Position numbers and translations under genes: made by a program | Shown here: in pieces, positions 50,901 through 63,769 of the stretch | Numbering within the stretch: the first letter of the stretch is position 1 | Layout: each line of letters begins with the position of its first letter | Assembly: GCA_003993805.1 (NCBI GenBank) | Contig: RSEF01000004.1 | Span: forward strand, 20,215,437 to 20,279,436 | DNA from: Himantopus leucocephalus | Lineage: Eukaryota > Chordata > Aves > Charadriiformes > Recurvirostridae | Reading direction: 5' to 3' | DNA: 64,000 nucleotides | The notes under the pieces: model-generated | What the model was told of the DNA's origin: nothing | Seen by the model: the letters and a program-made list of their open reading frames with translations, nothing else | Databases searched by the model: none

Positions 50901-51766
50901 TGAACACATTACAAGCAGCGGTTATTTTCAATTATGTAAAATCAGATGAGTCTTTAGAGAGATTAAAATGAGATTTGTAATCGCTTAGGAGAATTCTTGA
51001 AATTGACAACTTGACACAGCATGATTTCAGATTACGTGAAATCTGGCATGAGGATATTTATATTTCTGTTTGAAAAGATTCTATTCAAAGTCATCATGAT
51101 GGAAATATTTACAATGAAGACATAATAATGTCTTTAATATGCAAATCACTCTAATTGCATTTCTTACACTGTCAACCTCACAGTGAAATATCATTTCTTT
51201 CACAAGTGACAGATGAAAAAATGTGATTGCATTTGTGATACTCTTATTTTTAACAGAAATACAGCGGTGTCTTCATCTTTGAAGAACTTCCCTGAATCAG
51301 CAATTCCCTTAATGTATGACGTCTGCATCTCTTGATTTCTGATTCATACCCCTGGTTCTAACACACTCACTCTGTTTTACGCTCCTTCACCTTTCACAAA
51401 GAGAGTTTACGGCAGGGATGTGCTCCCAGGAGCATTGGCACCCAATGCTAGAGGGTGCAGAGGTTGTGCAGGGCGCACTGACCTCCATGGGAGTTGAATG
51501 CCATCAACACCTCTGAGGCTGGACCTTGCATCTTGTGAAAACAAGGCTGATTTGTTGCCATCGAATTCTACTTTAACCTTGATGAGAGATGATTCAAAGT
51601 GCTTTTTTTTAATGCCCTGGGAACACGTGTCACGCTGTGAGAGACCTCACTTCATTTCCCTGTCTGTGGCCCAAAATGCCTACCCGGAGGTCACATGCCT
51701 CCTGTGTGCTTTTTCCCCTCCGGCTGGGAACAGTCGTTTTCCTCTTCCTTCAGATGTAGACCTGGA

Positions 51767-51820
51767 CAGATGACAGTTCTGTCATCTGAACTGAAAAATC
51801 TGTCATCATGAACTGAAAAA
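51767..51820. repeat. Short perfect hairpin overlapping a 21/22-bp direct duplication
   Basis: CAGATGACAG-TT-CTGTCATCTG at 51767-51788 is a perfect 10-bp-arm inverted repeat with a 2-nt loop. The right half is part of a direct duplication: TCTGTCATC...GAACTGAAAAA occurs at 51778-51798 and again at 51799-51820 with one extra base. Confidence 0.75.
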
Positions 51821-51999
51821 ATGATAAAGTCAAAAAAACAATAAAATAGGCTAGGTTGAATTAAATAGAACATTTTTAATTGGGAATGCATCCACTCGCA
51901 CCACTTCGTCAAAATTAATCCTCCCCCCATGCCCAGCTTCCCCACTGAACCCTGTTTGCTGAATCCAACTTGCATTTAGCAGGGGCGGTGAGGGAAGGA

Positions 52000-52170
52000 C
52001 AGGGGAGCGGGGGGCGNTGGGGGAGCGGGGGGCGGGAGAGCCGCAGCCCTGAGCTGGGAGCCAGGAGCCCTCCCCGCGCCTGCCAAGAGGAGCGGGACGG
52101 CCTGCCTGCCCCGAGCAGGGATGGTAGTCCCCAGGGCACTGAGCAGTTGGAGCCCCTCAAACTCTGCGAT
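52000..52170. other. CpG-rich patch spanning a single-N join
   Basis: GAGCGGGGGGCG repeats, GAGAGCCGCAGCCC, CCCCGCGCCTGCC and GGAGCGGGACGGCC give a strong local GC and CpG peak. The assembly join at 52017 sits in it. It is too short for a formal CpG island, and no transcript evidence is visible. Confidence 0.5.
52003..52034. other. Single-N join in a GC-rich stretch flanked by a 14-bp direct repeat
   Basis: GGGAGCGGGGGGCG occurs at 52003-52016, immediately before the N at 52017, and again at 52021-52034. This is either an unmerged contig overlap or a short G-rich tandem repeat that defeated the assembler. Confidence 0.8.
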
Positions 52171-52526
52171 AACCGCAGCCAGGCTTGGAAATGAGCACCC
52201 TCTTTGCGATGGATGGAACAAGAAGGTATTCAGCTTCTTATTTCTGTCCTGTCTTCCATAATCACTGTGAGTTTTTTCTGTTTAAGTGCTGATTTTCCAT
52301 ATTTGAAAACATGCTTTCCTAAATGGAAAACATTGGTTTTCTTTGGGGTGATCCCTACGGAAGCCAATCTAGATGTAGACACCTCAACGCTTTGTTGTGT
52401 TAATCATTTTAAAATACTGCTTAAACACTTGTCCTCAAACTGTTATGGCAGTCAATTCCCAAGGCCGGGAAGGTAAATGATGCCTGGGAGTTAGGCCAAG
52501 AAACTGGGAGTGAGCAAGAGCATGAC

Positions 52527-53033
52527 AGAAAATGAGAGGTGAGGTGTCCACATTGCTGAGTGTTGAGGGATCATTCAGTACAAGTGGGGAGACGTTAATT
52601 AAAATAGTTACTCTGGTAATCAGTAGCTTAGCTGGCAGCTTTTATGATGTTGTCTTTTAACGTTGAGCTGTGATGGTGTAATAACAGTGAGCTGATGGAT
52701 GGTGGGGCTGCAGGATGGTGTCCCAGCTGGCGGATGTGGTGATGTCCGAAGAAAGGCCTCAGGTGCGCAGGGCTCCCCGNTAGAAAATGAGAGGTGTCCA
52801 CATTGCTAACTGAGTGTTGAGGAATCAGTCAGTACAAGTGGGGAGACATTAATTAAAATAGTTACTCTGGTAATCAGTAGCTTAGCTGGCGGCTTTTATG
52901 ATGTTGTCTTTTAATGTTGAGCTGTGATGGTGTAATAACAATGAGCTGATGGATGGTGGGGCTGCGGGATGGTGTCCCAGCTGGCGGACGTGGTGATGTC
53001 CGAAGAAAGGCCTCAGGTGCGCAGGGCTCCCCG
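52527..53033. repeat. About 250-bp direct duplication joined by one N (probable assembly artefact)
   Basis: Copy 1 (52527-52779) and copy 2 (52782-53033) start AGAAAATGAGAGGT and end CAGGGCTCCCCG. They differ by about eight substitutions plus a 5-bp and a 4-bp indel. Copy 1 stops at the N at 52780 and copy 2 starts 1 bp after it. As at 33.3 kb, unmerged contig ends or separated haplotypes are the simplest explanation. Confidence 0.9.
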
Positions 53034-56000
53034 GCTCCCCTCCTGCATCCCAGATCTCAACTCCCATCTTGGACCGGCCTCAGCCCGGAGCTCAAACACC
53101 TCTCCATCTTCCCGTCCCCCTCTTGGGCGCTGCTTGGTGAAACACGCGGCAGCTGCGTGTTTTGCAGAGTGAGTTGAGGCCGTTGAGAATGACAGGAGGC
53201 CCATGAATAAAACACAGACCTGTTTGTTTTGTGCTGTTCTGAGCAAATGATGTATTAGTAATGAAGTATTTGCTGTTAGTTGCTTTTGCTTACTAATAAA
53301 TGAAACGTTCCTGCTGCCAGTTTTGTTCCTGGCTTGTGAAGTTACAGGGAAGTGTGAGGAAAAGGCTGTAAACTGGGCTGGTTTGGGGTCTGTCTGCTTT
53401 ATGATGGTTCTTATTGAAAGATAAATAGTTGCGTCAGCTCAAAGCAGTGCTATTTTCTGTGGTGTTTCAGTCGGCCGTTGGCCCTGGTCTGAGTCTCCTG
53501 AGTCAAGACCTGGGAAAATGACTGGGAAGCAGATGAAGTCCCCGGGAACGTGCCCGTGTGGGGAGCTGCAGCCCTGGTGATGACACAGTGGCCCCTCTCC
53601 CCCACTGAGGGGCTGTCAGCAGGGCTGGGGTTGGTGAGGAGTAAGGCCCCGGGAAAGGCGAGAGAGGACCAAGAGGGGTTGTGCTGCTGGTGACAGGACC
53701 TGCTCAGGGCCACCGCTCACAGCTGATCTGGAAGCGGGTTGGGATTTTGGGGTATCTGGCAGATGGGGGGTCTGCCATCACAGCCCCCGTTTCACAGTCT
53801 GTGTTTGAGAAATGAAAGGGCGCGTGGTCCCGTGAACATGGCTCTTGTTTTCACTGGAGATGCATTACTGGGGTGTGTGGAGCTGCCGGTGGATGCAGTG
53901 CTGCAGGATGTTGCGACAGGCAGGTTTTAGAAAACGTATATGCAAATGGTAAAGGTGTACCTAAATAAATGTGCAACGCTGCGTTACGGAGCACAGCACT
54001 GCCTTACCACCTGCTGCTTTACCCAGAGACACACGCCTCTAACACAGGTAGCTCTGGTAATGGTTCATTTTTCAATCATCCTTCATTTTTCTTTTTTCAT
54101 GTAGTTATAATAGCTTGCGATAAGGATAACTCTATGTTTATTTTAAATAGAAACAAAAGTCTTAAGAACAACATTTACTGTTTAAAAATATCTCAGTTTG
54201 AAAGCACTTCATAATTCATCAGTTACAGACACACATTTTAGTCAAATAACCCTCTAACAATTCTATTCATGGTTGTCCTATAAAAGCAAATATTGTTTTG
54301 ATTTGTGACTGTTCATTTTACTGAAATGAAATTCGGTGTGTTCTGCAGTCAGGAGAGTTTCCTGTTTAAATTCTGCTGCATACATGCAGCTAATGAATTA
54401 AAATGAGAGGAGGAATTACAACCTAGGTTAGAGCGTGGGTCACAACCTTTTCAAGCAGAGGTCCACCTGTCATGCAAGTGGAAATGGTAATTGGCTCACT
54501 GCAGCTGAAATTATCTGTGCTAGATAACAGGAGGAATGGCATAGCAATTGTAAAATGGTAAGTATGTCTAGGTATCCAAACGTAAATGTGTAGAGACAAA
54601 GCAAATGACCAAAGCTGGTTATTTGTTGCAAGTAAATTCAGATGAACTTGACTTGTTCCTTTCTATTCATGAGCATGTCCTGATTTAAAGTTGTGCATTC
54701 TCTTTTCTTCCCCACCCCGCCTTGCAATGTGTTCATCAGGTAGATTGCAAATGTCCAGAGCCCAAAACGTTCATCCTACCTAGTGTGTTTATGATGGGGA
54801 ACTAGTTTGGTAAAGCATTTGTTAATCTTCTGATGGACTGACTGCATCTTTGTAAGCTAGAAAATAAATGATTAATGAGTAGGGTAGAGAGTGTGCGCAC
54901 ACCCAGATATGGGCATTCGTGCGAAAGGCTCCCTTTACATGTCTGCAAATTGTGACCAGCAAGGGATGTGTCGGTGGTAGGACCAGATCATTGGGGTCAA
55001 GTAGATTGGCAGAAGCCTCTGGAGGCTCGAAGTGTGGGCTCCTGCTCAAAGGCTTTGCATGATGACGTGGTTGGCTGTGTGGGCAAGGCGTGCGCATTGG
55101 TCAGGCATGAGTTGCCCAGAAATGTCCCTGCTGAGTTGTCCCAGTGAATAATTGCTTAAACCTTGCACAAATACCATGTAGCTCATCCACAGGAATAACG
55201 GAGTCCTGCTTTCCTCTTGTGGTTGGGTGTGGTACTATCCCTAGGCTCTTCTGATGGTCCCCTTGCTCTCTTCTTTTGTCAATCAGTCTTCCTCTGCTAT
55301 AAGTGAGATGCAGTAAGAGCCCTTACAGCAGACCTGTGTCACTCAAGGATCCCCCTCTGCAGACAGTAGAGGAAATGAGTTTAGTCTGGTGTATTCAACA
55401 GGGAGTCCATCTTCCTAACCTAATCCAAGCTCAAGAGGACTGTGCCCTCAAAGCACATAATCCAACTCAAACTGTCCACATACTTGAGAAACAGATGAAA
55501 ACTAAAATAATCTTGTGCATGTACACCAGTCCCTCTGCCCCACAGGGGCCAGAAAGTTAATAGAGTTTCATTCTCTTTAATTTTAAATTCTTATTATTCA
55601 CAGCTCTTTCCTACAATTCCCTCCTGGGAATAACAAGCAGTGGATATAGAGTTTCCTAATTGTGTGATTACTTGAGACTGCAACTACCTGATGTGGGATC
55701 TAGTTTCCATTTACTTTACCTTCAGTAACTTTATTCAAAAGGACTAATGAAAAGAGAGTCATCAATTATTGAAATGAATTCAGCTTTGTTCCCAAAGTTT
55801 GCATGGTGCTAAAGACTTGAAAACAGAAGTGTGTGAAAGTCTCCGTGGGTTAATGTGGTTAGCTGGAGCATATTAAAACCATCTCAGAGAGTGTCCTTAA
55901 AGAGCTCATGTATAGTCAACACCACTTAAAATATTAATTGCATATACCTTCAGATGTGAAGCGTATTTCCAGTGTGTTGCTCTTTACCCGAAATCTTCTT

Positions 56001-59000
56001 AGGATAAAATTTTTATTTATAAATGCAATGGAATATTTTCAGTCTGTTTTACTCATTACTTAAATCAGTTATTATTCTCCCTTTTCTTACATACTGATTC
56101 TTCTTGTTTTTCGATCTAATTTGTCTAAAGGTAGTTGTGTGCACCAAAGAAGTATCAGAGATGCTGTGAAATCTCTCTGTGCTTTTCTATTGTTCATCGA
56201 CTTCCTCAGGAGTCCAAAGAGCTAATAAAAACAGCAATATTCATTGTGGAAGGTGTTAGAAAAAAATTTTTTTTCCCCTTTCTGGAGCTTAGAAAGTGGA
56301 AGTATTTTTATTTACTAGGTGAACAACTAATTTACAGTCTTTATTGAGTTCATACCTGTGTTTGCACTGAGTTGTTGGGTGCCTGAGTTGTTTGTTTATG
56401 GAATTTAAAATGTTAGTATTTAACAGGAAAGTTCTGTTACTTGTTCAGTCCAAGAAGCAGATGTAACGTCACGTAACCGATCGGACCGCTCCAATCTGGA
56501 GCATCATACTTTTTGTTTAAAATAATGTTCCCTTGTTAATGGGATAAAGAAAGAAGCGAGATGTGCTAATCTAATGGTGTTATTTCATGGCTGACTTTGA
56601 AGAAATGGGGATTCATTTATAGATCCACGATCAAGAGAAGAGGTCTAATTGTTCGGATAACTTGTTCACTGCAGATCAGCCACTTGGCTTTACTTCTGTG
56701 GGAGCAAAGACGGAGAGGCTGGGCAGAGGCAGGAGCTTTGTAAATGAACTTTCCCACAACTCTTCCAAATCTGCCTGCCCCAGCGCAGGAGGGGAACCGC
56801 AGCGGGAAGGGCAGGGGCCAGGCGGTGCGGGAGGGCTGAGAAGGCAGCGCAGGCTGGGGCACAGTCCTTGAACCCATGTCTGGGACTTCACAAAATATAA
56901 GAAAGCATAAAGCCGTGAAGTATGATTTCTTTGTTGTTCATGTCCTGGCTCTACTGCTGTTGATTTTCAAGGTGCCTTTTACATTGTTGTCTAACGTGGT
57001 GACAGCCACGGAGAATCAAGGCGTTACACTGAATATTTAAAACCTAACCACTTTGTAAGTTCCAATTTCTGTACTGTTTACTTCAATGCGGACTCTTTAA
57101 AAACCCACCAGATATTGAAGTGATTAGGAGATCAAGGTCACCAAACACTCATTTTTAGGGTAAATATGCTGCATGTTAAACAGTTGCTTCAGTGCCCTCC
57201 TCTTTCTCTGTGCTCAGCAGAGCAATCCGCTCAAAGTGAAGAGCAGAGCTTTGGAAAGGCACTTCAGTTCAGGTCCATCTGTCTCCGGGAACATCTGACT
57301 TGGAAGAAGGAGCAAAGAATATGATGAGACCAGAGATTTCCTTTCCATCACAGAATGTGTTTCAGAGCCGCCTGTCTCCAGCAAAATCTAACCTGCCAGC
57401 TGTGATTTGCTCTTCTCTCCGTCAGCAAACATTCCCGAAAATCCCTGTGATAAGGTGCCACCTGAAAAGCTGGCTCTGACAAGTGCTGCAGGATGAAATG
57501 CCCCTGTCCAGTAACTTCCACTGACACGACTTTAGCATTTTTTTTTCTTCAAGTATAATTTCTAAGTCTTGACCTCATTAATATGCCATTGCTCCTGGAA
57601 GCTGAGAATTTGTTCAGGGCTTTTTTCTCTCCCTAGAGAATTTTACAGACTGGTGATCTACTAGTATGTTCTTTCTTTTGCATTTTCAGTATAAGGCTAA
57701 AATGCTGCTGGCTCTGTATGCATATTTAAGTCAGGACAGAGCAATCTGTTGTCATTTGGACCTCTGGCAGTATATATTTACAGTTTGTTTGACCTCAAAG
57801 GAAATTTTGAGTGTTTGGCTGGAATATTTGACATTTGAGTTGTTGGTTTTTTTTAGCTATGGCTCGTAAGAAAAGCTGGTCAAAAAGAACAAAGCATATA
57901 CAATTCTTAAAAACCTTTTAGCCCATCTTAAAGAAATTTGAAGCTTTGATCAAAATTTGGAAAAAAATCAGCCAATGTGTAAGGATATAAATGCATTTTT
58001 CCTTATTTATGAGCCAGATTTGGAGAAATATTTGCATGCTGCTATATCTAATGAAGTTTTTTTGCACTTATCATTATTTGATTGAGGAATTTGGAAATAT
58101 TTGTGCTTTTACATGTCTTGAAAGTCCCAAACATTTTCACCAGTAAGTTTGGTCTAAATCTTGCTAGAAAACATTCAGAAAATGGAGATCAGAGTAGAGA
58201 AACTACAAAGTCTGTGAGTGATCCTCTTCTTGTTGTGTTTCTACAGCAAACTAGTCTTGGTTGATGATTTCTGAAGCTCGATGTTACTGATAGAAATGAA
58301 TTATTTAGTTAAAGTTGTTAGTGGTAGTAGGAGAAATATTGCAAAATTCACCCAGCTTGAATAATGATAAACTTGTTTTTGTCAAGATTGAAGGTTGTTT
58401 TCTAATTGGTCTTAATCTCTAACAGATACATTTTTTTTGATTTACTATATCCCTCAGGGGACAACTATTTCATTTTTTTCTGAAATGCAGTTTAAAATAT
58501 GAGTATAGTCAGAGTCCAAAACTATTCTTCACTTGACTCAAAGAAGGGCAAAACTGTAACTCATAGAGAAGAAACTTCACTGACGCTTTACCTGAACTTC
58601 CTTCTCCTTTCCTCCCCGCTTGCTATTTGAGGTCGGTTTCCCTGCTGCTGGAGAAGGCCACCGTCCACTCCCTTCTGAAGTACTGCCTGCGTAGGCTTCT
58701 CCTTCTGCCCTGTAAAACTGGGTGACTTGCTCTCCATGTCAGACATACCAGCTCAGATGCCTTTTGGTAAAGTGGATTTTCTTTCATTGTTATGAGAGTG
58801 TCCTTCAACCATCTGGTTTGGTAGGTCAGCTAAGCTGAGGGAGCTCTACAAGGAAAGATCTTACCTTGCTTTGGAGGTGACATCCATGATTTTGAAGAGT
58901 GCCCAGAGTGGTCGGTAGACTGTTTTGTTTGAAATGTGTTCTCTGAAGAATCACAGATAGGGGTGAGGGGGTGGCTGCTGTCAGTTTTTAGGTGGCTCAG

Positions 59001-61019
59001 CTCCCTGACTCGGCTCATGGTGTGAGGAGCAGGGAAGTGCTCTGGGAGGAGAGAGGTGGCAGGGGACCACGTGCTGGGCTCAGCTGACGGACAGGTCTCA
59101 TATGGCAGCGCCGGGTTGTGATGAGATGCTGGCAGGGGTCTGCAAGCACCGTAGCAGAATTAGCATAGCACAGCCAGAAAGCCAGAAATGTGAAACCAAT
59201 TATGTATGGTGAGCCTGATCTAACAGCCTGACCCTTTGTGAAGATCACGTCCAGCCAAAGCTATTAAAGGCATTATTGTGTTTGCTCAAATGTAGGGTGA
59301 GTTGCCTTTTCTCCAGAATAAAAATCTGAAAATATCAGGTTGCCTAAAATTCATGGGCTGTAACTGATTTCTCCCCTTTAAGAGTCAAAAAAATTTGCAT
59401 CCCTTTTTGGACTTCCTTCATGGAGGATGTCTATTGTTGCTATGTGTCAGCAAACCCCGAGCGTGATAGATATCAGTTCCTGGACTCTACTGTTCTATGG
59501 CTAATATATAAATAAAAATATAACTCCTGTATCAGAGGAATGTTGGTGGTTTTGGGGTTTGGTTTTGCTTTTTTTTTTTCCTGACTATGTATTTACAGTC
59601 ACAAGCATTGCTTGCTTTGTGGAGCAATAAATTTAACACATTAGCTAGTATATTATTTTTTAATTATTTATTTGTCAATGATTTCAATTTAAAATGAGAT
59701 TTTCAGGTAACAAGGTAGGCAAACATGTTTAACAATGCCATGATATAAATTGCTGTAGGTGACAGATCCCTACAAAAATTATTACAGGCAGATTCGCAAT
59801 GCAAAAAATTATTTATATGACAGCAAGCAGAAAGACAAATTACTCAGAGACTATGTACATGCTCTTCTATAATTGCTCATAAATTATTATGGTTCATGTT
59901 AAAATGCATCTAGACTCCCTAGACAACTAGATTTATTTAAAATAAGAATAATGGGAAATTACCAGGAAATGTTGGGGAAGGAGATGCAGTACACACTTTG
60001 GGTGACTGCTAACATAAAAGTGCGCTAACTTATTGTCAGCCAGCTTAATCTATAATTTGCTTAATAATTTTGAAACCTTCGTTTTCCATTCACCATCTCC
60101 TCGGGTTGCGTTAGCCTGGATAGATAAGTGGGATGGGCCCGGTGGGGCCCCACCGTCATTAACTGCTGCCCTGTTTCCCTGCCAGCGGGGGACACATCGG
60201 GACTCTCTCCTGCACCCACGTAGGGCTCTTGTGTACCTGAACGCTTTCATGTTCTACGAAATAGGATTGAATTTAGTCTGTTGGATCAGAAGTTATGCTA
60301 ACGGAGTGGGGGGACTGGGCTAAAAATGGGACAGTCTTTTCTGTATCCTCCCAATGCTCCACATTTTAGAGAATATTTCAAATAATGGTCTTTATTGAAA
60401 GTGTCTACAATACACCCACAATAGATAGGATTTAATTTGAATAGGCTTTCAATAAGGCACTTACTAAGGATCAGCTGATTATTGGGTAGCAGAGAAAACA
60501 TGTATATACATTTATTATATAATAAGTGCCTCACTCTAATGCCATTATTTTTCTCTTCTTACCACCCTGATTATATTATGCATTGAGAGCCAGCCCAACA
60601 GAAGTGACAGCAAACTTTGTTCTGGATAATGGAGTGCTAAACTCCACCTAAGCAGCTCCAGTCATTTGTAACGACAGCTTGGAGAATACTCCAAACGAGT
60701 CTTAACAGTGCTCACGCTCCAGTGACTGACAGCGCGGCAAGAGGAAAAATTCCAGCTTCCACGTGAGCGCAGGGTGCCTGACCTAGATTTTAGCCTCTAC
60801 AGCTTCGTAAGAGGAAACATTCTTGACTGTGTATTTAACAAGAAAAAAAGAGCAAGGGGAAAAAGCCGTCTCCTGTTTGATTAGTCTTTCTTCAATAATT
60901 AAGATTTAGTCAAGGCGCTCTGTGAGACTTCTCCCCTCCGCAGATGTCATCAACCCTATAATGAATGGGTACTCCGTTCCCCGTTCCCTGTGTGCTCTCC
61001 TCTCGGTAATTACCACCTC
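53034..61019. other. Unique intronic sequence
   Basis: No recognised dispersed repeat. A GC-rich patch lies at about 56750-56870; 59640-60040 is strongly AT-rich. Open frames are short and overlapping. Confidence 0.5.
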
Positions 61020-61320
61020 CTGGCAGCCTGCGGGGAGCGAGCGGCTGCACGGGCGCAGCCGGTGCGGGCAGGGGCGATGGGCAGGCAGCCTGCCTGCACC
61101 TTCCCCCTCCGCTGCGCTCGCTGTGTTGGGGTCAGCCTTGCCGCTGGCTGCTGAAATTCTTCCATCCGGATACTGTTAATGGGAAAAAGGTCTCTAGTCT
61201 AAATCTCCTTTTCATTCTTTCCTTCTTTTGAGATGCAGGTGCTGGGCTGGGGTCAGGTCACCGTGGGCAGCGGTGCGCCGGCCTCGCGGTCTCGCTTTCC
61301 GCTGGGGGCAGCTGGAGATC
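61020..61320. promoter_or_regulatory. CpG-rich patch 2.5 kb upstream of the IL1RAPL2 exon (candidate regulatory)
   Basis: There are about 11 CpGs in the first 105 bp (GCGGGGAGCGAGCGG, ACGGGCGCAGCCGGTGCGGG) and about nine more in 61260-61320 (GCGGTGCGCCGG, CTCGCGGTCTCGC). This is unusual against the AT-rich intron around it. It could be a small CpG island, for example an alternative promoter, or just a GC-biased patch. No TATA box or open frame linked in phase to the exon was found. Confidence 0.35.
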
Positions 61321-63734
61321 GGTTTTAGCCACCCTAATGATCTGGCTGTAAATTACCATTCAAATGTCTTTCATCTGTTCCATTGTGATTTATATACTCC
61401 AGCAGCTGTAATTTTGAAAATAAAATAGTAGAGAAGTGCACGCTAGAAGGGAGGAGACGTTTTCAAATGCGAGTGGAAGATGCGGCAGATTGAATGACAC
61501 CGAAGGATGCTTAGTGTTCGTTTGAGCCGTGCTTTGACAAGTTGTTTGGTGTGGATGTGGGAGAAATTTTATTGGAAGCAGAGGCATTTTCAGCTTCCAA
61601 AGCTGGATTTCCATATTGGGTCAGTACCTAACTCCGTAACTCATCCTAATTGTGACTCTGCTCTGTGAAGTAACTGAAAAAGCGGTCCCTTTCTGCTCGA
61701 CCCACAAGCTTTCCATGTGTGTCTGAATGACAGTTATTCTTTACTGTGGTTTAACTTTGCTGAACCAGCACAGGTTCAAAAGCATTAGATGACATGACAG
61801 GATTAGATTGACAGAAGATTGACAGAATTAATTAGATCGGCTGAATTAGTTTGGGTCTGAATTCCAGTTCTGGGCACCCCTATTCATTTCAGCTTACTTA
61901 GACTTTTGTGACTTTGCTAAAGCACAGGAGGAAGGGTGCCTTTGAGAACGCCTGTATGGCCTGGAGAACAGGGATGAGCCGTCTGGAGAGCTCAGCGTTG
62001 CCGTTCACATCCCTTGCTGAGGGAAGGCGGCTGCAAGCTCTGCGCTGCTCTTTAATTGTAAACTTGCACCAGCCTGAAGAGCAGGGCTTAAAAAAGGCAG
62101 AGAAGTTTTGTGAGGCAGCTTTGTATGGAGTACATTGATACCCACTCGACGGAAAAGCCTTTAAAGCCACCTAAATAAAATAATTTTCTGATGTCAGAAC
62201 CAGGCTTTAATGTAAAAATTGATTGGATGGGTTTGTAGGACTGGGAGACTTGGGTTCTTTTTCCAGCTCTGCTCTGTTAGTTTGTTTTACAAGTAAAGTT
62301 TGTTTTAAAACAAGATGTTACGTGGAAGTTTATGTATTAAAAATGTATGAAAGTGGTTAGTGTCAACAGGTTTAAATATGGTTCGGTTGCATGGTTCATG
62401 TGGTCACAGTACAATTAAAGCTGACTTACTGCAATGGGGAAATTAAAACCTTCCATTTATCATGGTTAGTGTTAAAGGATTCAAGAGAGGCCTCAAAAAA
62501 TGGTAGACATAATTTAAAGGCAGTAAAAGCCACTAAAAAAAGGACTAGATGTGATATTCCACCACATGTAAAAATTCTGGGTCACCACATTCGTTTAGGA
62601 AGTAAATAAAAAAATCACTTAATGAGCAAATGCTATTGAAGATGTATATGAAATGAAGAGTGTATGAGAATATCTGACACTTAGAGTTTGAAAATTGATA
62701 CTGTAAATGCAGAAGAGGCAACTTGAACCTTACTTGGTTGAATTTGGGGTAGCTACATCAAGGGTAAAGATGTTCCGCTTACATGTAGCTGGATATGATC
62801 AATACATTCTAGAAACAACACATTAAGTCTATTAATTTTCGGCACTGTATTTACCTATTGATAATCTGCCTTTGCAGTCTTTTTCTTTGGTTATATTCTT
62901 GTTTAACTTTCAGACTTACAGTTTTTCCAGCAATAGAAAAGATTTTCTTAAAAATTCTCTGATGTGAGGGGGAGTTACATGTTGATGCGGATGCATGTTC
63001 TGGGGTTACACTGTAACTAAGATGACTTCAAATAATGGGAGAAAAAATTGTAGGGAGAAGTAATCTTTTATTAAACTGGCTGGCATGTTAATTTTTAAAG
63101 TGAAGTATCAAGAAAACTGTTTCAAAAGTTTTTGCTGAACAGAACATCAAAAGATCCCTTTTCATATTTGCACAATTCCTGTATTAAGCTTGATTGCATA
63201 GGTGGCATACTGTAATTGTATCCTGTTGTATATAATACATATCTCTACAGTTTGAGTAGGCTGTGGAAAAAGAAAAGCACTATGTGGAACTGCCTTGAAA
63301 AGAAAATGATAAATGTCATATCTGTTATTTATTTTTTTTACGTAACATAATTAGCAGAGGTGAATGGAAAAGTTTTAAGGGATAAGATTGGGATCAGATG
63401 CCAATGTACGTTTTCCCGCAATGAAGAATTAAAAAATTCAAAACTGGCTTACAGGGGCACGTAGTTCAGGTGAAAACACTTGGTTTATTTATTAAAGAAT
63501 TAATGTTTTGGTGATGAAAGTAGTGATATTCTAAAGAAATGGAATTGAGCCGACCAAATGTGCTGTATTTATTGCCTGCACATTTGCATTTACTTGTACC
63601 TAAAAAAGGTGTATAAAACCCTTTAATTGCTGCTTTGGGTTTTTCACATTGCTATAAACCAAAGGTGCTTTTCTTTTAATTGCTTGCATTGCATTTCACA
63701 AGCTGCCTTTCACTATCTTGAAAAAATATATCTG
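61321..63734. other. Intronic sequence leading to the exon
   Basis: AT-rich. Apart from the doubtful MIR-like piece at 62238, nothing was recognised. The last 200 bp before the acceptor may be conserved with the exon but cannot be assessed here. Confidence 0.5.
62238..62282 (+). mobile_element. Possible MIR-like fragment
   Basis: GGGAGACTTGGGTTC, then TTTTTCCAGCTCTGCTCTG resembles the MIR stretch CTGCCTGGGTTCGAATCCC / AGCTCTGCCACTTA. It is only about 45 bp, so chance similarity cannot be excluded. Confidence 0.3.
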
Positions 63735-63769
63735 TATCTAATATTTCTTTATTATTGTTTTGCTTTCAG
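63735..63769 (+). promoter_or_regulatory. IL1RAPL2: Splice acceptor region of the IL1RAPL2 exon
   Basis: The intron ends in TTTGCTTTCAG, with AG at 63768-63769, preceded by a T-rich tract (TTTCTTTATTATTGTTTTGC). A plausible branch-point motif, TATCTAAT, lies about 30 nt upstream. The acceptor puts the exon in phase 1, so a G at the end of the previous exon plus TT gives Val, as expected before the conserved DGC. Confidence 0.9.

Larger units (their letters stand above)
47529..52526. other. Unique intronic sequence
   Basis: Holds the single-N joins at 47940 and 52017 and the hairpin/duplication at 51767-51820. 49330-50170 is AT-rich and repeat-free. No exon recognised. Confidence 0.5.
1..63769 (+). 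other. IL1RAPL2: Large intron of IL1RAPL2 (inferred), 5' end outside the window
   Basis: Everything upstream of the acceptor at 63769 is interpreted as a single intron, between the signal-peptide exon and the first Ig exon. This is inference: no other exon with splice sites and recognisable protein was found, and IL1RAPL1/IL1RAPL2 are known for introns of tens to hundreds of kilobases. The sequence is mostly AT-rich, with short GC-rich patches, interspersed CR1, LTR and MIR-like remnants and assembly gaps. A short signal-peptide exon of about 80 bp could be missed by eye, so the intron may start inside the window. Confidence 0.7.

Noticed and set aside
54430..54500. GTCACAACC...AGCAGAGGTCC resembling a DNA-transposon or LINE 3' region
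   Set aside because: Similarity is short and uncertain; no boundaries or terminal repeats are visible.
54540..54562. AAAATGGTAAGTATG, a good splice-donor-like sequence
   Set aside because: The upstream codons do not resemble the IL1RAPL2 signal-peptide exon, and no acceptor-linked frame was found. Donor-like sequences are frequent by chance.
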